The position numbers were made by a program, and so were the translations under genes. From NCBI GenBank assembly GCA_015178975.1, contig WHVD01000029.1, positions 496,001 through 560,000 of the forward strand: 64,000 nt of DNA. Direction: 5' to 3'. Origin of the DNA: Hysterangium stoloniferum. Its lineage: Eukaryota; Basidiomycota; Agaricomycetes; Hysterangiales; Hysterangiaceae. Positions 1 to 11,900 of this stretch are shown here, in pieces. The notes beneath the pieces are model-generated. The model was not told the origin of the DNA, made no database searches, and worked only from the letters and a program-made list of their open reading frames with translations. Position 1 is the first letter of the stretch, and each line of letters begins with the position of its first letter.

Positions 1-3000
1 GGAATGTCTGCAAACTGTCGTTAATGTTGCCTCGGCTGTGGCTAAGGTTATATATGGATCGGCTCTCAGTCATGGTTGCGGCCGCTTCCAGCTTGGCGTC
101 GCTACCAGCCAAAGCCGACTTGCGGCAACACGACTGTACCTCAATTTACCCAAGTTCTCGTATAATATAAAAGCTCTAAAAATCAAGATGGGATCGTTAT
201 CACGTAATCCACGTCCCTGTTTTGTATTGCACTTTCAGGGTCGCTCCACTAGAGGGGGACTTCTTCCCCGCATCAAAAAAAGCTTATTTCGGTCAGCCCT
301 TCCAGGGCTATGCTCTCGTATCAAGCAACGCCTTAGTAGAAGATGATACAGCCACCTTCCATTACGGCCGGGGACACACCAAGAATATTATTACCATAAA
401 GGGCTAATAACTGGTTTCCGTTCCCGATGAAAATCACTTCCCGTCGGATTGAATGGTTTCGGCGGACAAGGGGCGATTCTTTGATTATTTTTATAACTTG
501 ATGCTTTCATAGAAAGTCTATTGATCTTAAAGTGCCGTTTGCTTATAGGACAATATAGAAACTTGGTGGCTAATCCGGGCGTTAATCTCTATAGATCGAG
601 TGATGATCTGTACATCGACAAATTGTATCTCATCGGGAAACGCTGTTTTAGTTCTACCTCTGTGAACTAACTTCGATGAGAATCTTGCATGAAAATAGCC
701 TTCAAATCAGGTGAGCCAACTATATCCGAGTCCCTTAGTTCAGAAGCCGTGTCGTTATGCCGTAGGTCGGCCTTGCATACTACCGTCTGTCTATCTTGTA
801 TCTTTCCTTAACGCGTTTTTTGGGGGAGATTCATGGCGAGACAGACTCGGAAAGACTGTCGGGACCGAGCTTTGTGGCTGACAGCATTAGTGGCGTTGGT
901 TCGATTCGGTTCAGTTCGATAGCCGATTTGGGGTTTTCTTTGCGGGTCGGATTCGATATCGTTCGCGCATGTGATAGGTCTAGGTAGGATTTCTCCCAAG
1001 ACTCTTAGTCACACTATGTAGCTCACTGACATAAATTTGTTTATTCTAAAGATAGGACTAAAGTGGGAAATTTTGGAATTCTCAAGTCACTGAAGATGGG
1101 TTCTACGAAGACCTTCCCTTTTCGGGGGCTGTATTGTATTCAAAACCTGAACGCAACTTCGGACCGGTTACACCAGATTGCTCTTTTCCAAGGGAAGCCG
1201 ACTTTAGTTTAATTCCCGGAACGTTATTGATTGGGTCGATAAACTGAACCGAGTCGAACTGGCTTGGAAAGCCGTAGTCATTAGGAGCGAATTGGGAGTC
1301 ATCACATCGAAATACCTAATTCAGACTTGTGGCACTAGATCAATATGATTGCCGTTTTATACTGCAATTAGTCGAAGGAGTATATTGATATCCCCCGGCC
1401 CCAAGACGAAAATACGTGTGTTAGGTGTTACTTCAAACGTGGCTTAGGCCAAAACAGTTAACAACTTCCACAATCAAGCCAAGAGTCCGGCAACCTCTTA
1501 GTCGACTCTTGCAATATAATATCACCCAGAGTGCGAATCAGCTTTTATTGACGTTGGTCTGTGGGTTGGGTTGCATTTGAAAGGGCAGGAGAACTTGACC
1601 GCCGGAGAACTGGTAGCAATTGTCTGGAGGTCTGTTATTTGAGATCGACATCTCGATATCTCGTTTTTAACCTAGCGCCTGACCTTATCTCCCATAAATG
1701 CTACATAGATAGTGTTGCTCAGCCAGATGTGGCTCATTTTTCTTGCCGATTTTCTTGCCGATTACACACAATTACTCAAACGCCCACGTCAATTAGACTA
1801 AAGACAAATAAACTGAGACGGCAAAGTGAATTGTGTGTACCCTCCTGGTAGTTTACATTCATATATGTCCCCACGTCCCTACTCCCTCAACCGCAAAAAA
1901 CCGCAAAAAATAAACCAGGCACCCGTTCTATTGTAAGCTGAGGACTGGCATTGTTGCTCTCTCATCCAACAGCCAGTAATTCGAACTTATTGCCAACAAC
2001 CCCCGGCGTCCGCTGCAGCGAGGTACCTTTTGAGACAAACAATGGGTAGAGGGTTGGTTCTCAGAAATGAAATGAATATTGGCGGCCGAAGACATTGAAC
2101 TTTCTTTTTTCTTTTAGCAACGATGTGTTTGGCTTACAGAGGTGAGGTTTATCCTATTCGGTTTCTAATGTCAGCCAGTGAAGAGAGAGAATACGCGGCT
2201 AATGGCTTGTCAATTCTTGTCAGTTTCGGTAAGCTAGTCGTTTCATAAGGTTCGTCAGTCGCGATGAGCTTCTGGACATCTACATGTCACTTGTAATGTG
2301 ATGGAAAAGAGACCGCGCCCTTTCCTAAAATTTGCAATAATGATAACGGATACATTAGAAAGATTCTTATCAACACTTGCGCTTTAAATAGTTTCCCGAA
2401 CTGGTATGTAGTTATTCGACCTCAGTAAGTGTGGGATATATATGTCTATCTTCATCCAATGGTATGTTCCTTGACGTGACCTTTCCAAAATTTCTAATTC
2501 CTATGCCAGCGGAACCCCTGACCGCCAAATCTCGGGTAGAGAGTTTGGATCTTCATCGTGGGCGTTAGGCTCAACTTCCAATGGAATGCCTACTCCTCCA
2601 ACCCTGGGTAGCCTGCTGGTTGGCTAACTGCCAGTGTTGAAGTAAGTTAAATTTCCCGGTAGTTTATAGTGAAAGATTTATATTTATGGGTTGAGGGTTT
2701 ACAATAAATACATATTTAAAATTAACGTCAAAACTGGCTGGGTCGAAATGATGAAGGAAAGATGTCATATATGCCCTCGCGACGAGGACAGGTTATATTA
2801 TTCGATAGGGTAGCGGTGTGGCGTGGTATGGCATTCTCGAGAAATGAAGTAGGCATAGACAGTTCAGGGCTCTAAAATCAAAAGCGCTCTGAGATTGAGA
2901 AATCTAGGCGACAGGTAGAATGTCAGCTCCGCTAGAAACCGTGAATTGTGATCGGGCACTCCTTTAGCGATTGAACCGTCGATTATGTTCTAGTCGCCGG

Positions 3001-3642
3001 CGTGCGATCGTGGTTTCGTTTCCTAACGCTCTCTGAAGCCGCCCGACATTCCAGTCGTAAACGTACTTACATTATCATTACAAGGGGAGAACAATGGTAT
3101 GGATCTTGTACTCTGACCCCCCGAGGCACGCGGAGGACCTAGTGGTTACGGTAATCAGGGCTGGAGCCAATCAGGCTGAGTCTCAAAGCCGACATTAGAC
3201 GACCTTAAACTACGTTAGTGCTTGGCTTAGGGACAGCGGCCTTGATTCCGCTAAGGAATAGTTGAAATTATTTCTGTCCTCTTCTTGAATGAACTAACAA
3301 AGCGCTAATACTTCAGGGGCAAACCGCCCAAGGGAAAGTTTGACCTTGAGTCAGCCTTGAATACTTGTCGAAGCATTAAATGAAGTCAAATATGGAGCCC
3401 CGTTGCTATCAATCACCACATCTCTTTGAGAGATCTCTTGTCGCCTTATATCAAGCCGACCTGGTTTCTGGGATCCCCTCCTCCTTTCACCAAGCCGTGT
3501 ATCGGTGCGCAGTCTTGCCTTCAAATACTCAGTATACTGGTAACGGCCTCTCCCAGACGGCCGTATGCTTGTGGGTGCGTAAGAACTACTTGCTTCCTTT
3601 CTCTCTTCTTGCCCCACTTTTCCTTCTACTTTGAACTTCAGA
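1..3642. other. No gene recognised (left edge to zinc-cluster gene)
   Basis: Only short, mostly overlapping ORFs on both strands occur here and none resembles a known domain. I see no tRNA cloverleaf, terminal repeat or tandem array. The last few hundred bases before 3643 are pyrimidine-rich and are probably the promoter and 5'UTR of the following gene; the sequence just before its ATG reads like an intron acceptor (cag at 3639-3641), so a 5'UTR intron is possible. Confidence 0.5.
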
Positions 3643-5040
3643 ATGCGTGGGCAGGAAGACCTACATTTGCATAACGAGGCAGCGGGGCCCGGCGGTCCTC
3701 TTCAATCACTGCAGACCACTCAAGCAGATCCAATGGCAGAGTGCACTTCTCTTGACATGAGGAGTGCTTTCTTCGATCCCATGCGTCACCGTGAATCTGT
3801 GTCCTCGTCGTCGGGGTCATCAATATTCGAGCCTGACTCACCCATGTGTCAGCGCCGTTCGAGTACATTCTCAGACGCAGTGGAAGACGACACTGAAGAC
3901 GCACCTTGGAATCTTGTCGCTTATCACGTCCCTTGGGGTCCTGGTTATGAGGGATACGAAGCGGGTACGCTTCCTGGACCTGACGGTACCTGTGTTTTTT
4001 TGAGGAGTCCGACGCCATTGAAGCGTCAGAGAACAAGTCAAGCATGTGACAAGTGTCGCGAGAGGAAAGCCAAGGTGAGTGTCATAGACTATGATGTATT
4101 TTGTACAAACTTCATGGACTAGTGCTTATTTGTCATCCATAGTGCTCTGGCAGTCGTCCTTCATGCACTAGGTGCACAGACAAGGGTCTTTCTTGCTTCT
4201 ATAGTGCGTCACCCGTAATCCCCGACGCGCCTCTCCCTGCACGGGCTTTGACACGTCGTCTTTCTGTCGCCAACTCCAAGGAGCATCTCAGGCTTTCCAC
4301 GCGTAACCGCATGCGTCGTAAATCCAGTCCTGGCGAAGCGGATCATACTATTGAAGGTATGGGCAGTAAGCATAAGCCTGGGCTTCGGACGAAATCGCAC
4401 CCCTCGTTATTCAGCCTTTCTGAACCCGATATGGTCGATCTATGGCGGGATGGGTCAGCTCAACACAGTGCTGTAGGTGGGAGCGGTATGCAAGTCGGAA
4501 ATGTATTTGATGCATCTGTCGTCGAGCCATATGGCGGACAATATGATCAAGGAGACTTCACACGTAAGATTTGCTACTTGGCTTTAATGGTTATTCTGTC
4601 TGAATGCATGCTTTATTGATATATTTTTCAGAAGAACTTCAAGCCCGTAGCTTTTCTTCCACCGATCAAATGCCCTCAGCGCTTTATGCGCAACCGATAT
4701 CTACATTGGATTCATATCGTTTTCCCCCGACTTCTGTAGAAGACATGGGTGAAATGGCAATGTCTTCTACGGAACAACTTCAGGATGCCCCTCAGTCCAA
4801 GTTTTTCAACGAGGATTCTGTCTTGCCTGAGGTTCCCAACTCGGAATCGCAACTATGGAACCATGCTAATGGCTTTTTCCAGAGTTCCATCCCACGGTCC
4901 GATATTAATTTCATGGGGTAAGCCCTTTGCTGAAACCCATCTCAACCCTCACTTAATTCTATCAAGACAAACTCCATCTGATTTTCAGGAAGTGCCTTAT
5001 CTCAGCAATAAATACCATCAGGAGTCACTCCTCCAATTAA
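3643..5040 (+). CDS. Fungal Zn2Cys6 zinc-cluster transcription factor
   Basis: Predicted sequence-specific DNA-binding regulator acting in the nucleus. I read four exons, 3643-4074, 4143-4563, 4632-4917 and 4989-5040, with GT-AG introns of 68-71 nt and consistent phases, giving 396 residues. The six cysteines of the binuclear cluster are present as CDKCRERKAK, then a splice junction, then CSGSRPSC and, a few residues on, the final CTRC...C pair, so the first intron cuts the cluster between its second and third cysteine. A basic stretch (RKRR-like, KR-rich) follows. The N-terminal 130 residues are acidic and serine-rich, and the rest is low complexity; I see no fungal middle homology region, so the protein is short for the family. 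The first ATG in frame after an upstream stop was taken as start. The target genes cannot be inferred; the neighbours do not form a metabolic cluster. Confidence 0.85.
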
Positions 5041-5650
5041 TGGGGGAGCAGCCCCTAGAATTTTTTAGCGGCCAGCCGCCTTTCTTGGTGTATAAACATG
5101 GATGACACTAACCGAACATTCATTTCTGATATGATTCATTACCTTCCGAAAATCGACTTCATTATGTGTGGCATTGTGGTGTTTATTCCGATTTATTTGT
5201 CTTCGTCGATCTCTTGCATTCGCTTTCTACATGCTCATCGCTTTCATTGTATCATCTCTCCCACCCCATCGATTAGCCCCTCCTTCATTTTAGTCTTGTG
5301 GATTGATGTCGTTCAAAGTATCAATTGCCCGCGCCAGCACACTCTTTCTCATTTTTTTCCTTCTCACACTCATTTTCCCAATTACTATCTGAAAGCTCAG
5401 TATAGTCATACTAATCATTTTCTTGTGTACCTAGACCATCTGTGCCACCACTGTATACTAAATGAATTAATTATCGAATTGTTTCGAGTTGAATAAAAAA
5501 ATTTCAAATTCCGCCGCAACTATATAACCAACGTGACACTGAAAGAACCTCGTCTTCTTCCCTTGCCTACTCACAGCTCGCCAGGCGTGCTGACTGCATC
5601 CAGCGATAATTCGATAATCTTAAGAGAATTTCGAGTGATTCGGCATAATA
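5041..5650 (+). promoter_or_regulatory. Intergenic region with promoter of the PARP-type zinc-finger gene
   Basis: This 610-base gap is T- and C-rich. A tatataa-like run lies near 5520, about 130 bases before the next ATG, and a pyrimidine-rich stretch (cttcttcccttgcc) follows at about 5550. This is typical of fungal promoters, but the start site is not determined. Confidence 0.4.
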
Positions 5651-6820
5651 ATGTCTGACGAAGAGACAAAAAAATCTGGAGCATATCGTCTTGAATATGC
5701 CTCATCGAAGTACGTCGTCACCATCTCATGAGCGCATCCACTGGTTTACGGTATGCGGTTTAGTCGTGCTAAATGTAAAGATAAGTTACACTTCAGTTTT
5801 TAATTTTCAAGCCAAATCAGCAATGCTCATAGTCATCCTTAATAATCACGTCCCAAGCCTTGCAATGGTACGTGGTACATTTGGACGCTATTATTATGTC
5901 TATAACAAGTGGAGTCTTCAGGGAGCACCATTGCAAAAGGCGAACTCAGACTAGGAAGTCAAGTCGATTTTAGAGGGAATACTTCTTTGTGAGTTATTTC
6001 TTTATCAATGCATCTAAGTGGCAAGCTGATCTACTGATATGGCTATCGTCCAGCGCATGGCGACACTGGGGATGCACTACACCCGTAATAATTGCGAAAT
6101 TCAAGGATGCTTTTGCTAGTGCGGATGAATTGGATGGCTTTGAAGAGCTGAAGGAGGCCGACCAGGAGCGTGTGCGCAAGGCGTGGGAGGATGGTAGGGT
6201 CGCCGAAGAAGATATTCCTGCAACTGCCAAAAAGACAGGTGATGCGGGTGATGCAGGTGAAGATAACGAAAAACCCAAGAAAAAGCGCGCTCCCCCGAAA
6301 AAGAAGGCCAAGGTAGTGTTTTACATGTCATGCGTGCCAGAGTCGCTCTAATGTATGGTATAGAAGGACGAGGACGATGGTGATGATGACGACGAGGAAG
6401 AAAAACCAAAGAAGAAAAAGGCTGCCCCGAAGAAAGCACCTGCTGCGAAGAAGGCACCCGCTGCAAAGAAGGCACCAGCCAAAAAGAAAGCTGCCAAAAA
6501 GGCCAGTTTCCCCGCCTTATAATTTGACATACCCCATCCTTAAGTCTTCTATAGGATAGCGACTCTGATGGCGAGAACTTTGCAGATGATATGGATAAGG
6601 TTTCTGACGATGATGATAACGACGATGACGATGCAGAGGCCGGCAAGAAGCGCAAGGTAAGCCAGATCACCCCCTCCTGAAAATTTTGCTAAACAAAATC
6701 GTACAGCGCCCCTCCCCTAAGAAAGCTACTGAATCTAAGAAAGCCAAGAAGCCCGCCCCCAAAGCCCCCAAGAAGAGTGCGAAGAAAGCAATCTCCGACG
6801 ACGAGGACGACGAGGATTAG
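5651..6820 (+). CDS. PARP-type zinc-finger protein with acidic/lysine-rich tail
   Basis: Predicted nuclear DNA-nick or chromatin-binding protein carrying one PARP-type zinc finger but no PARP catalytic domain. Eight exons: 5651-5709, 5764-5780, 5850-5867, 5922-5988, 6054-6312, 6364-6501, 6555-6656 and 6707-6820, giving 257 residues with every phase consistent. The finger starts with YRLEYASSN, the first two zinc cysteines lie in KCKGPKPC, and the second pair is in AWRHWGC, giving the family's C-C-H-C ligand set. The VDFRG box lies between them. Residues after about 85 form a short helical section (DELDGFEELK), then AK/AP-type lysine repeats alternate with aspartate/glutamate runs, resembling histone-H1-like or nucleolar tails. 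Two introns are non-canonical (AT-AC and GC-AG, listed separately). A standalone finger with this tail is common in Agaricomycetes; function beyond DNA binding is inference. Confidence 0.85.
5781..5849 (+). other. AT-AC intron inside the zinc-finger codons
   Basis: This 69-nt intron starts ATAAGT and ends AC. It is the only solution I found that joins the KCK codons to the GPKPC codons in frame and keeps both zinc-binding cysteines. The ATAAGT donor is the class known to be spliced by the major (U2-type) spliceosome, but a TCCTTAAT string sits 10-12 nt before the 3' end, which resembles a U12 branch site. No GT-AG pair in the region preserves the motif. Confidence 0.75.
6502..6554 (+). other. 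GC-AG intron
   Basis: The donor reads AAG/GCCAGT and the acceptor CTATAG. With this GC donor the lysine-rich exon joins the DSDGENFADD exon in phase 0. The nearest GT (gtttcc, three bases downstream) gives a wrong phase and an immediate stop. Confidence 0.65.
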
Positions 6821-8768
6821 ATCAGTCGCGGTCATACTGATCGCTGATTTCCTGTCGATGTAAAAACTACGGATTATCGATGTGTTGTGGGCTCTTCACG
6901 TGTTTCTTTGTCTATTTTTCTGTGTCTCCCCGCCATTCCCCTCGGTTCTCGCTCGCTGGTTCTTTGTCTGCTATGTTCGTATACCCTAGCTCTACTGGCT
7001 TCGACTATCGATGTATGGAACTCTGTCCGTTGTTTGTTTATTCAATCTGTCCGTTTGGCCCTAGAACGATCGCGTTAAGGAAGGTAGTAGTGAATCTGCA
7101 AGACCTCAAGTTTGTGACGATGCCCACGACTTGTGTGATAGAAATCGTTTATTGCGTTTTTTTAGGTCTTGATTGTTTCCTATTTGTTTCATGGGCTTTG
7201 CTGATGGAGATTTTAACAGGCATGTTTGTCCAGGCTACCTTAAGAATGCAAACGTCAGACCCAGACCGTTCCTCAAATGTCTCATTGCAAGCGGTAGAAA
7301 ACCACGACGCCATTATGATTCTTCAATCCTCACACCAGGTGACTTCATTGTAATTCCATGATTCTTTTGCACCTAGGTTTCACATTTTCCATCAATGACA
7401 ATATTAACGGTTACCCATGCACCATTTCACCCAAAGCTATCCAAAACGGGAAAACGACTCCGAAATTTATTCATAAGATGCTGTCTACTTATTGTCGGAG
7501 AATAGCAAATATTTTTTCTTTGGACATTGCATCTGTTTCTGTATGTCTACACTGTCTACATCTTTGTATTATTTCATTGTCCCCTTTATGTGATAGTTCC
7601 TACCATTCTATCGACTCCTACTCACTCCGCCAATATCGCAGTATGGACTAACAAATGTTTCCCTGGGCATGGCACTTATGTCTTTATGTCAATACTGCCG
7701 TTATCGTTCTATTCCTTCGTTTCCCCCGCTATTTGACAGTTTCCACTGTTATGTGGACTTTCCTCCGCTCGACCAATCTTGCAGGATCGCCAAGTCCCTC
7801 ACACAATTGTACGGTTCCGCCCCACCAATCCAGCGGTCGTCCTCCCTCGACAACCTTACGGTTCCGCCACAGTCGTTCACGGCTACCATCATAATAAACT
7901 ATCGTGCTGAACCCCCTCATCTACTGCCTTAATCACATTCAAAACTCTTACATTATACATGTATGGATATTCATCTCACCCCAGACGATTCAATTGATAT
8001 TACATTGAAGCCCCTCCATTGTGCCCTTTTCTAGAGTGTGGCTGTATGACATCTTTGCGTTTGATTTTTTTCTTAATTTCCCATGGACGTCAATTACCAT
8101 AACCTCTCAACCCTTTTAAGGGCCGTACTTATATAGATGGATGTCCTCACGGTTGCAGTAAGGAGGTAGGATGTGCCGTATTTGGTTTAATGGTTGCTGT
8201 CCAAGATAGTGGGATGACATCCCGGACCCGGTTGTGTCAATACTTCAACGCATTCAATGATGGGCCCCCCTTGGCACACTGATTATGTTACCAATCTGGG
8301 CAGCTTTATTTTAGGGTTTCTATGTAGTTGATCTGTGATCTCTGTTTGAAGCGGGAACTGAGATTGAAGATTAAGGAAATCTCGGGCCTTTTCTTGGCTA
8401 ATGTACATAAGTCTGCCAGGAATTGGGTTGATGTAGCGCAACCAAAGCCTACGCTGTCCTATTGTTGTAGTTTATTCTGCCTCGTCCTATCTGGTATCTG
8501 CATGTGATGATATCGAGAGTAGGCGATGCTCCTTATTTATCTATTACACTCGGTTAGTGTCGAAGCGGATCAAGTCCAAAAGTCAAGATCAGGTTATTCC
8601 GCATATGTCATATGATCCAAACAGCGAACATAACGAACCCTGATAACCAGATGCTATCTCTCCGGAGGTATGCAGTTGTGCCATAACCTACTCCACTCAG
8701 TTTCAAATAGAGTGCTGGCCCGCCGCCTTCTTGCAAAGCAGCTCTTCATGACTTAGGAAAATATATCA
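6821..8768. other. Convergent intergenic region, no gene seen
   Basis: This lies between the 3' ends of the PARP-finger gene (+) and the Nvj2-like gene (-). ORFs up to 157 codons at 6880-7353 are hydrophobic, low-complexity readings of T-rich sequence with no recognisable domain, so I treat them as 3'UTR and spacer. Confidence 0.5.
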
Positions 8769-8943
8769 CTGAAAGACCATACAAACACAGTACCGAGTAC
8801 CGTTACAATCAAACGTCATGTAGTATACACACTTCTTTCACCATCCCGTCCTTAAAATCACTTGAAATATATTAATGAAAACCGTACAAACATAGTACCA
8901 CTACAGTCAATCGTAATACATATCTTTCCCCATCCCGTCCCTC
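8769..8943. repeat. Imperfect tandem duplication at the 3' end of the Nvj2-like gene
   Basis: About 90 bases from 8769 (ccatacaaacacagtacc ... ccatcccgtcc) are repeated with small deletions at about 8876-8943 (ccgtacaaacatagtacc ... ccatcccgtcc). The second copy abuts the stop codon of the minus-strand gene, so the unit includes its immediate 3'UTR. Confidence 0.65.
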
Positions 8944-11900
8944 AAACCCCCACAGGCAGCTCGTGAACCTCTCCTCCAGCTGAAGGCTGCACATCGTGAT
9001 TAACACTCGCACCAGTCCCTTTCCTAGGGGGCAAGGGGGGCCGCCATTTGTCCCCGGAGCCGTTAGTAGTCACCGGTGTCTTCACAGAGTCGGTATCCTC
9101 TGTAACCTGAGTCGGAGACTGCGACAGGGACTCACTCATCACCGGCGAAGCAGACTGAGATCTAGCCAGCGACGACGCGAAAGGCTTTGGCGGCTCTGCA
9201 GATGCAGATGACGATGTGGGGGATGGCGGTGTATGTGGATTTCCTGTGGGGCGACGAACCGGTAATGGGGGAGGCTTCCGCGCTGCGTCTTGTTCCGCGA
9301 CATGCTTTAGCGCTTGTGAAGCGGGGGAAAGTATGGGAGGTGGCGGGACGAATTCTTTACTATTCCGCGAAGACGTCTCTCCTCCCTCAGACGATGTCGT
9401 CGTGGTCGTCGGTACTTCTACCTGGCTCTGCGGACGAGGCGGAAGAGGCGGGGGCGACATAGGCAGCGCAAGAGCAGAGCTCGAGCTAGCACCAGACTTC
9501 CCCAAACCTTCATCCTGCTCACGAACGCCCTCCCCTCCTCCCCGAAACAGCTTGTACACATTCTGAATCGCCTTCGCCTGTATCGCCGGTTGCTGTGGCT
9601 GCTGCTGCATGTTAGGCCGCTCAGGTTCCGACCCAAGCGCCATGACTTCCCCTCGATGACTTGCGTGTATCCCGGGGATGGTCATTGTAGCGGCTCTAGG
9701 CTGTGCACGGATAGGGACGAGTGGGGTAGGCGTGGGAGGGGGCGAGACGACGGCTTGTGATGCGTGTGCGTGTGGCTGTCGCGGAGGGTGGGGGGAGACA
9801 CTCTGTCTTTTAGGACGCTCGCGATCGCCGGGGAGAGGTGAAGAGACGGACCCGGACTCGGGTCCGGATGGAAGCGGAGAGGGACTGCTGGGGCGGGTGG
9901 CGGTGTGGACTTCTGTTGTTGTCCGAGGTGCAGACGGTGTGAGAAAGGGAGCGCCGCTGGGAGGAGATACTTTACGCTGGGAAGACGTTGAGGTTTGAGA
10001 GCGGAGTGAGGAGGGCGACTTTGACATGTCGTCGTGCTCTTGGGCTGACGTTGCACTTGTACTTGTCTTGGTCTTTGAACCCGAGCCTGGTATATCGATA
10101 GGTCTCGAGCAGGCCTGAGCATCGTTACTATCGCTGCCTTCTTGCCGTCCTCGTGCCTTCTCCCTCAACCCCACCTTCATCCTCAAATCGGCATAGCTTT
10201 CCCGCGAACTCGAATCCTTCCCTGCAGCAGCAGGTCCCCATAATTCCCCTTGATCACCCTCCATCTCCCAATCATCTCGCTCCCTACTCGGGCCAGGTTC
10301 CTTCCCGTCCTTCTCCTTCTCCTTATCGGTCTTTCGCAGCCCTTGTGCCCAGTTAACACCCACGCCCCACTTCCGCATCGCCTCTTTCAATGCAGGCTGC
10401 TTCTCCGCCATGACTGCGCTGCGCGACTTGAGAGCCGCCAGGAAAGAGCCAGTCGGGTTTGGGGAGGTTGGCGGCGTGGTTGAAGATAGAGGCGACGACG
10501 AAGGAAGAGAACGGGACAGTCCCGATGAATTTTCCGCAGCAGACGGCGGTGGCTGCGGCGACGACGTCTGCGGACCATCTGACACAACACGGGAGTTTTG
10601 GGACTGCGAACGACGCACAGAAGGTCCTGGTGTTGGCAATACGGGCGTCTCGGGGGATACCTCGAAGCTACTTCCTCCTTCTTCACCATCGGCTACGTGC
10701 ACGCTGATACCAGACGAACTCGTCATGTCATCGCTCTTCCCCCGACGGTGGTCACTACCGCTCGCGCTCCCACTGATATCTGTCTCTCCATCATCGTCTT
10801 TCCGTCCAAACCACGTCCGTCGCTTGCGTGTGTTTCCCCCGTTGAACGACTCCATCCGATTGAGAAGGACACCATCACCTTCGGCGTCTACAAGTACCTC
10901 AGCAACTTGTTTGGCGTTACTGCTTTCCTTGCCTGGTTCGATACCTGTATCTACAACAGTAATAGGAATGGCGTTTGGCACTGGTGCAGCGGTCGAGGTG
11001 GTCGAGGTGGCTGTGGCATTCGTACTCGAAGCAGGGCGGGTGAACGCGTCGGCGAAAATGCCGCCGCGTAAATCGTAGCTCGACGTGTCGAAGAATGGGA
11101 TGTCGTCCATGTAGGGCAGCACAACTGACTCCTGAATCTGGGGAGTATGAAAAAGACTTAATCGGATGCTGTATGGTAGATTGTGAGTGAGGCTATGTAC
11201 TTACCACTTCGCGTAGTTTACTCTCGATTACGGAGAGTACCATACCCCATCTAATTTGACGGTCGCTCACGACCGGTTCTACTGTTATCTCCATGTGCGG
11301 CATGGTTGTGAACGCATACCAGAGACGGTTCGATGGTGGGCGTTTGATCTGGAGGACATTATAGTGAGCCTGCGGTCGGATACACAAGACAGGGAATACC
11401 AACTTTCAGCAAGATGTTCCCGGTAACTTTGCGCACCACGACGGCGAGAACTAGGCTGACCTGGTAAGGCTTATCCACGGCCTCCCTTTCCTTGGTCTTG
11501 GCGCTAAAACCTAGTATGGAGAGAGACGGAGTGCTGGGTAATGCAATGGTTGCAACTGCTGAGAGTGTAAGCCGCATTTCACCACCGGGAGGCGCGACAT
11601 ATGATATATCGACCCCTATGCTTGTTTCTCCCTCGGGCGTAAGTTCCTTGAGCATGGGTTTGCTGAGCACTGGTGCCACGTCTCCAGATTCAAAGCTACG
11701 TATTACTACAGAAGTGAGAAATCCGGGTGTCTTGACCTGGAAACATAGGAGTTAAACCACGAGCACTTTCTACAATAAAGACTTTCGAATACCTTTGTGA
11801 GTTTCTTCATTATTCTGCCAATTACCCAGGCTTCCACCGCAGTTGTTTCTTTAACTGCCAAAAACAATCGCCCGATAATGGCGTTGAGCCAACGTGTAGG

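Noticed and set aside
3100..3190. tRNA-like words (agtggttacgg) in the left intergenic region
   Set aside because: No T-arm and no cloverleaf.
6880..7353. 157-codon ORF downstream of the PARP-finger gene
   Set aside because: Hydrophobic reading of T-rich sequence, no domain, no intron signals, overlapping other ORFs in other frames.
10410..11078. 222-codon plus-strand ORF opposite the Nvj2-like tail
   Set aside because: Shadow of the Ser/Pro-rich coding exon on the minus strand; no domain of its own.
11370..11403. 34-nt intron in the Nvj2-like gene
   Set aside because: Too short. The 55-nt intron 11,349-11,403 keeps phase and joins the conserved LLK to IK..PPSNRLW of the SMP domain.
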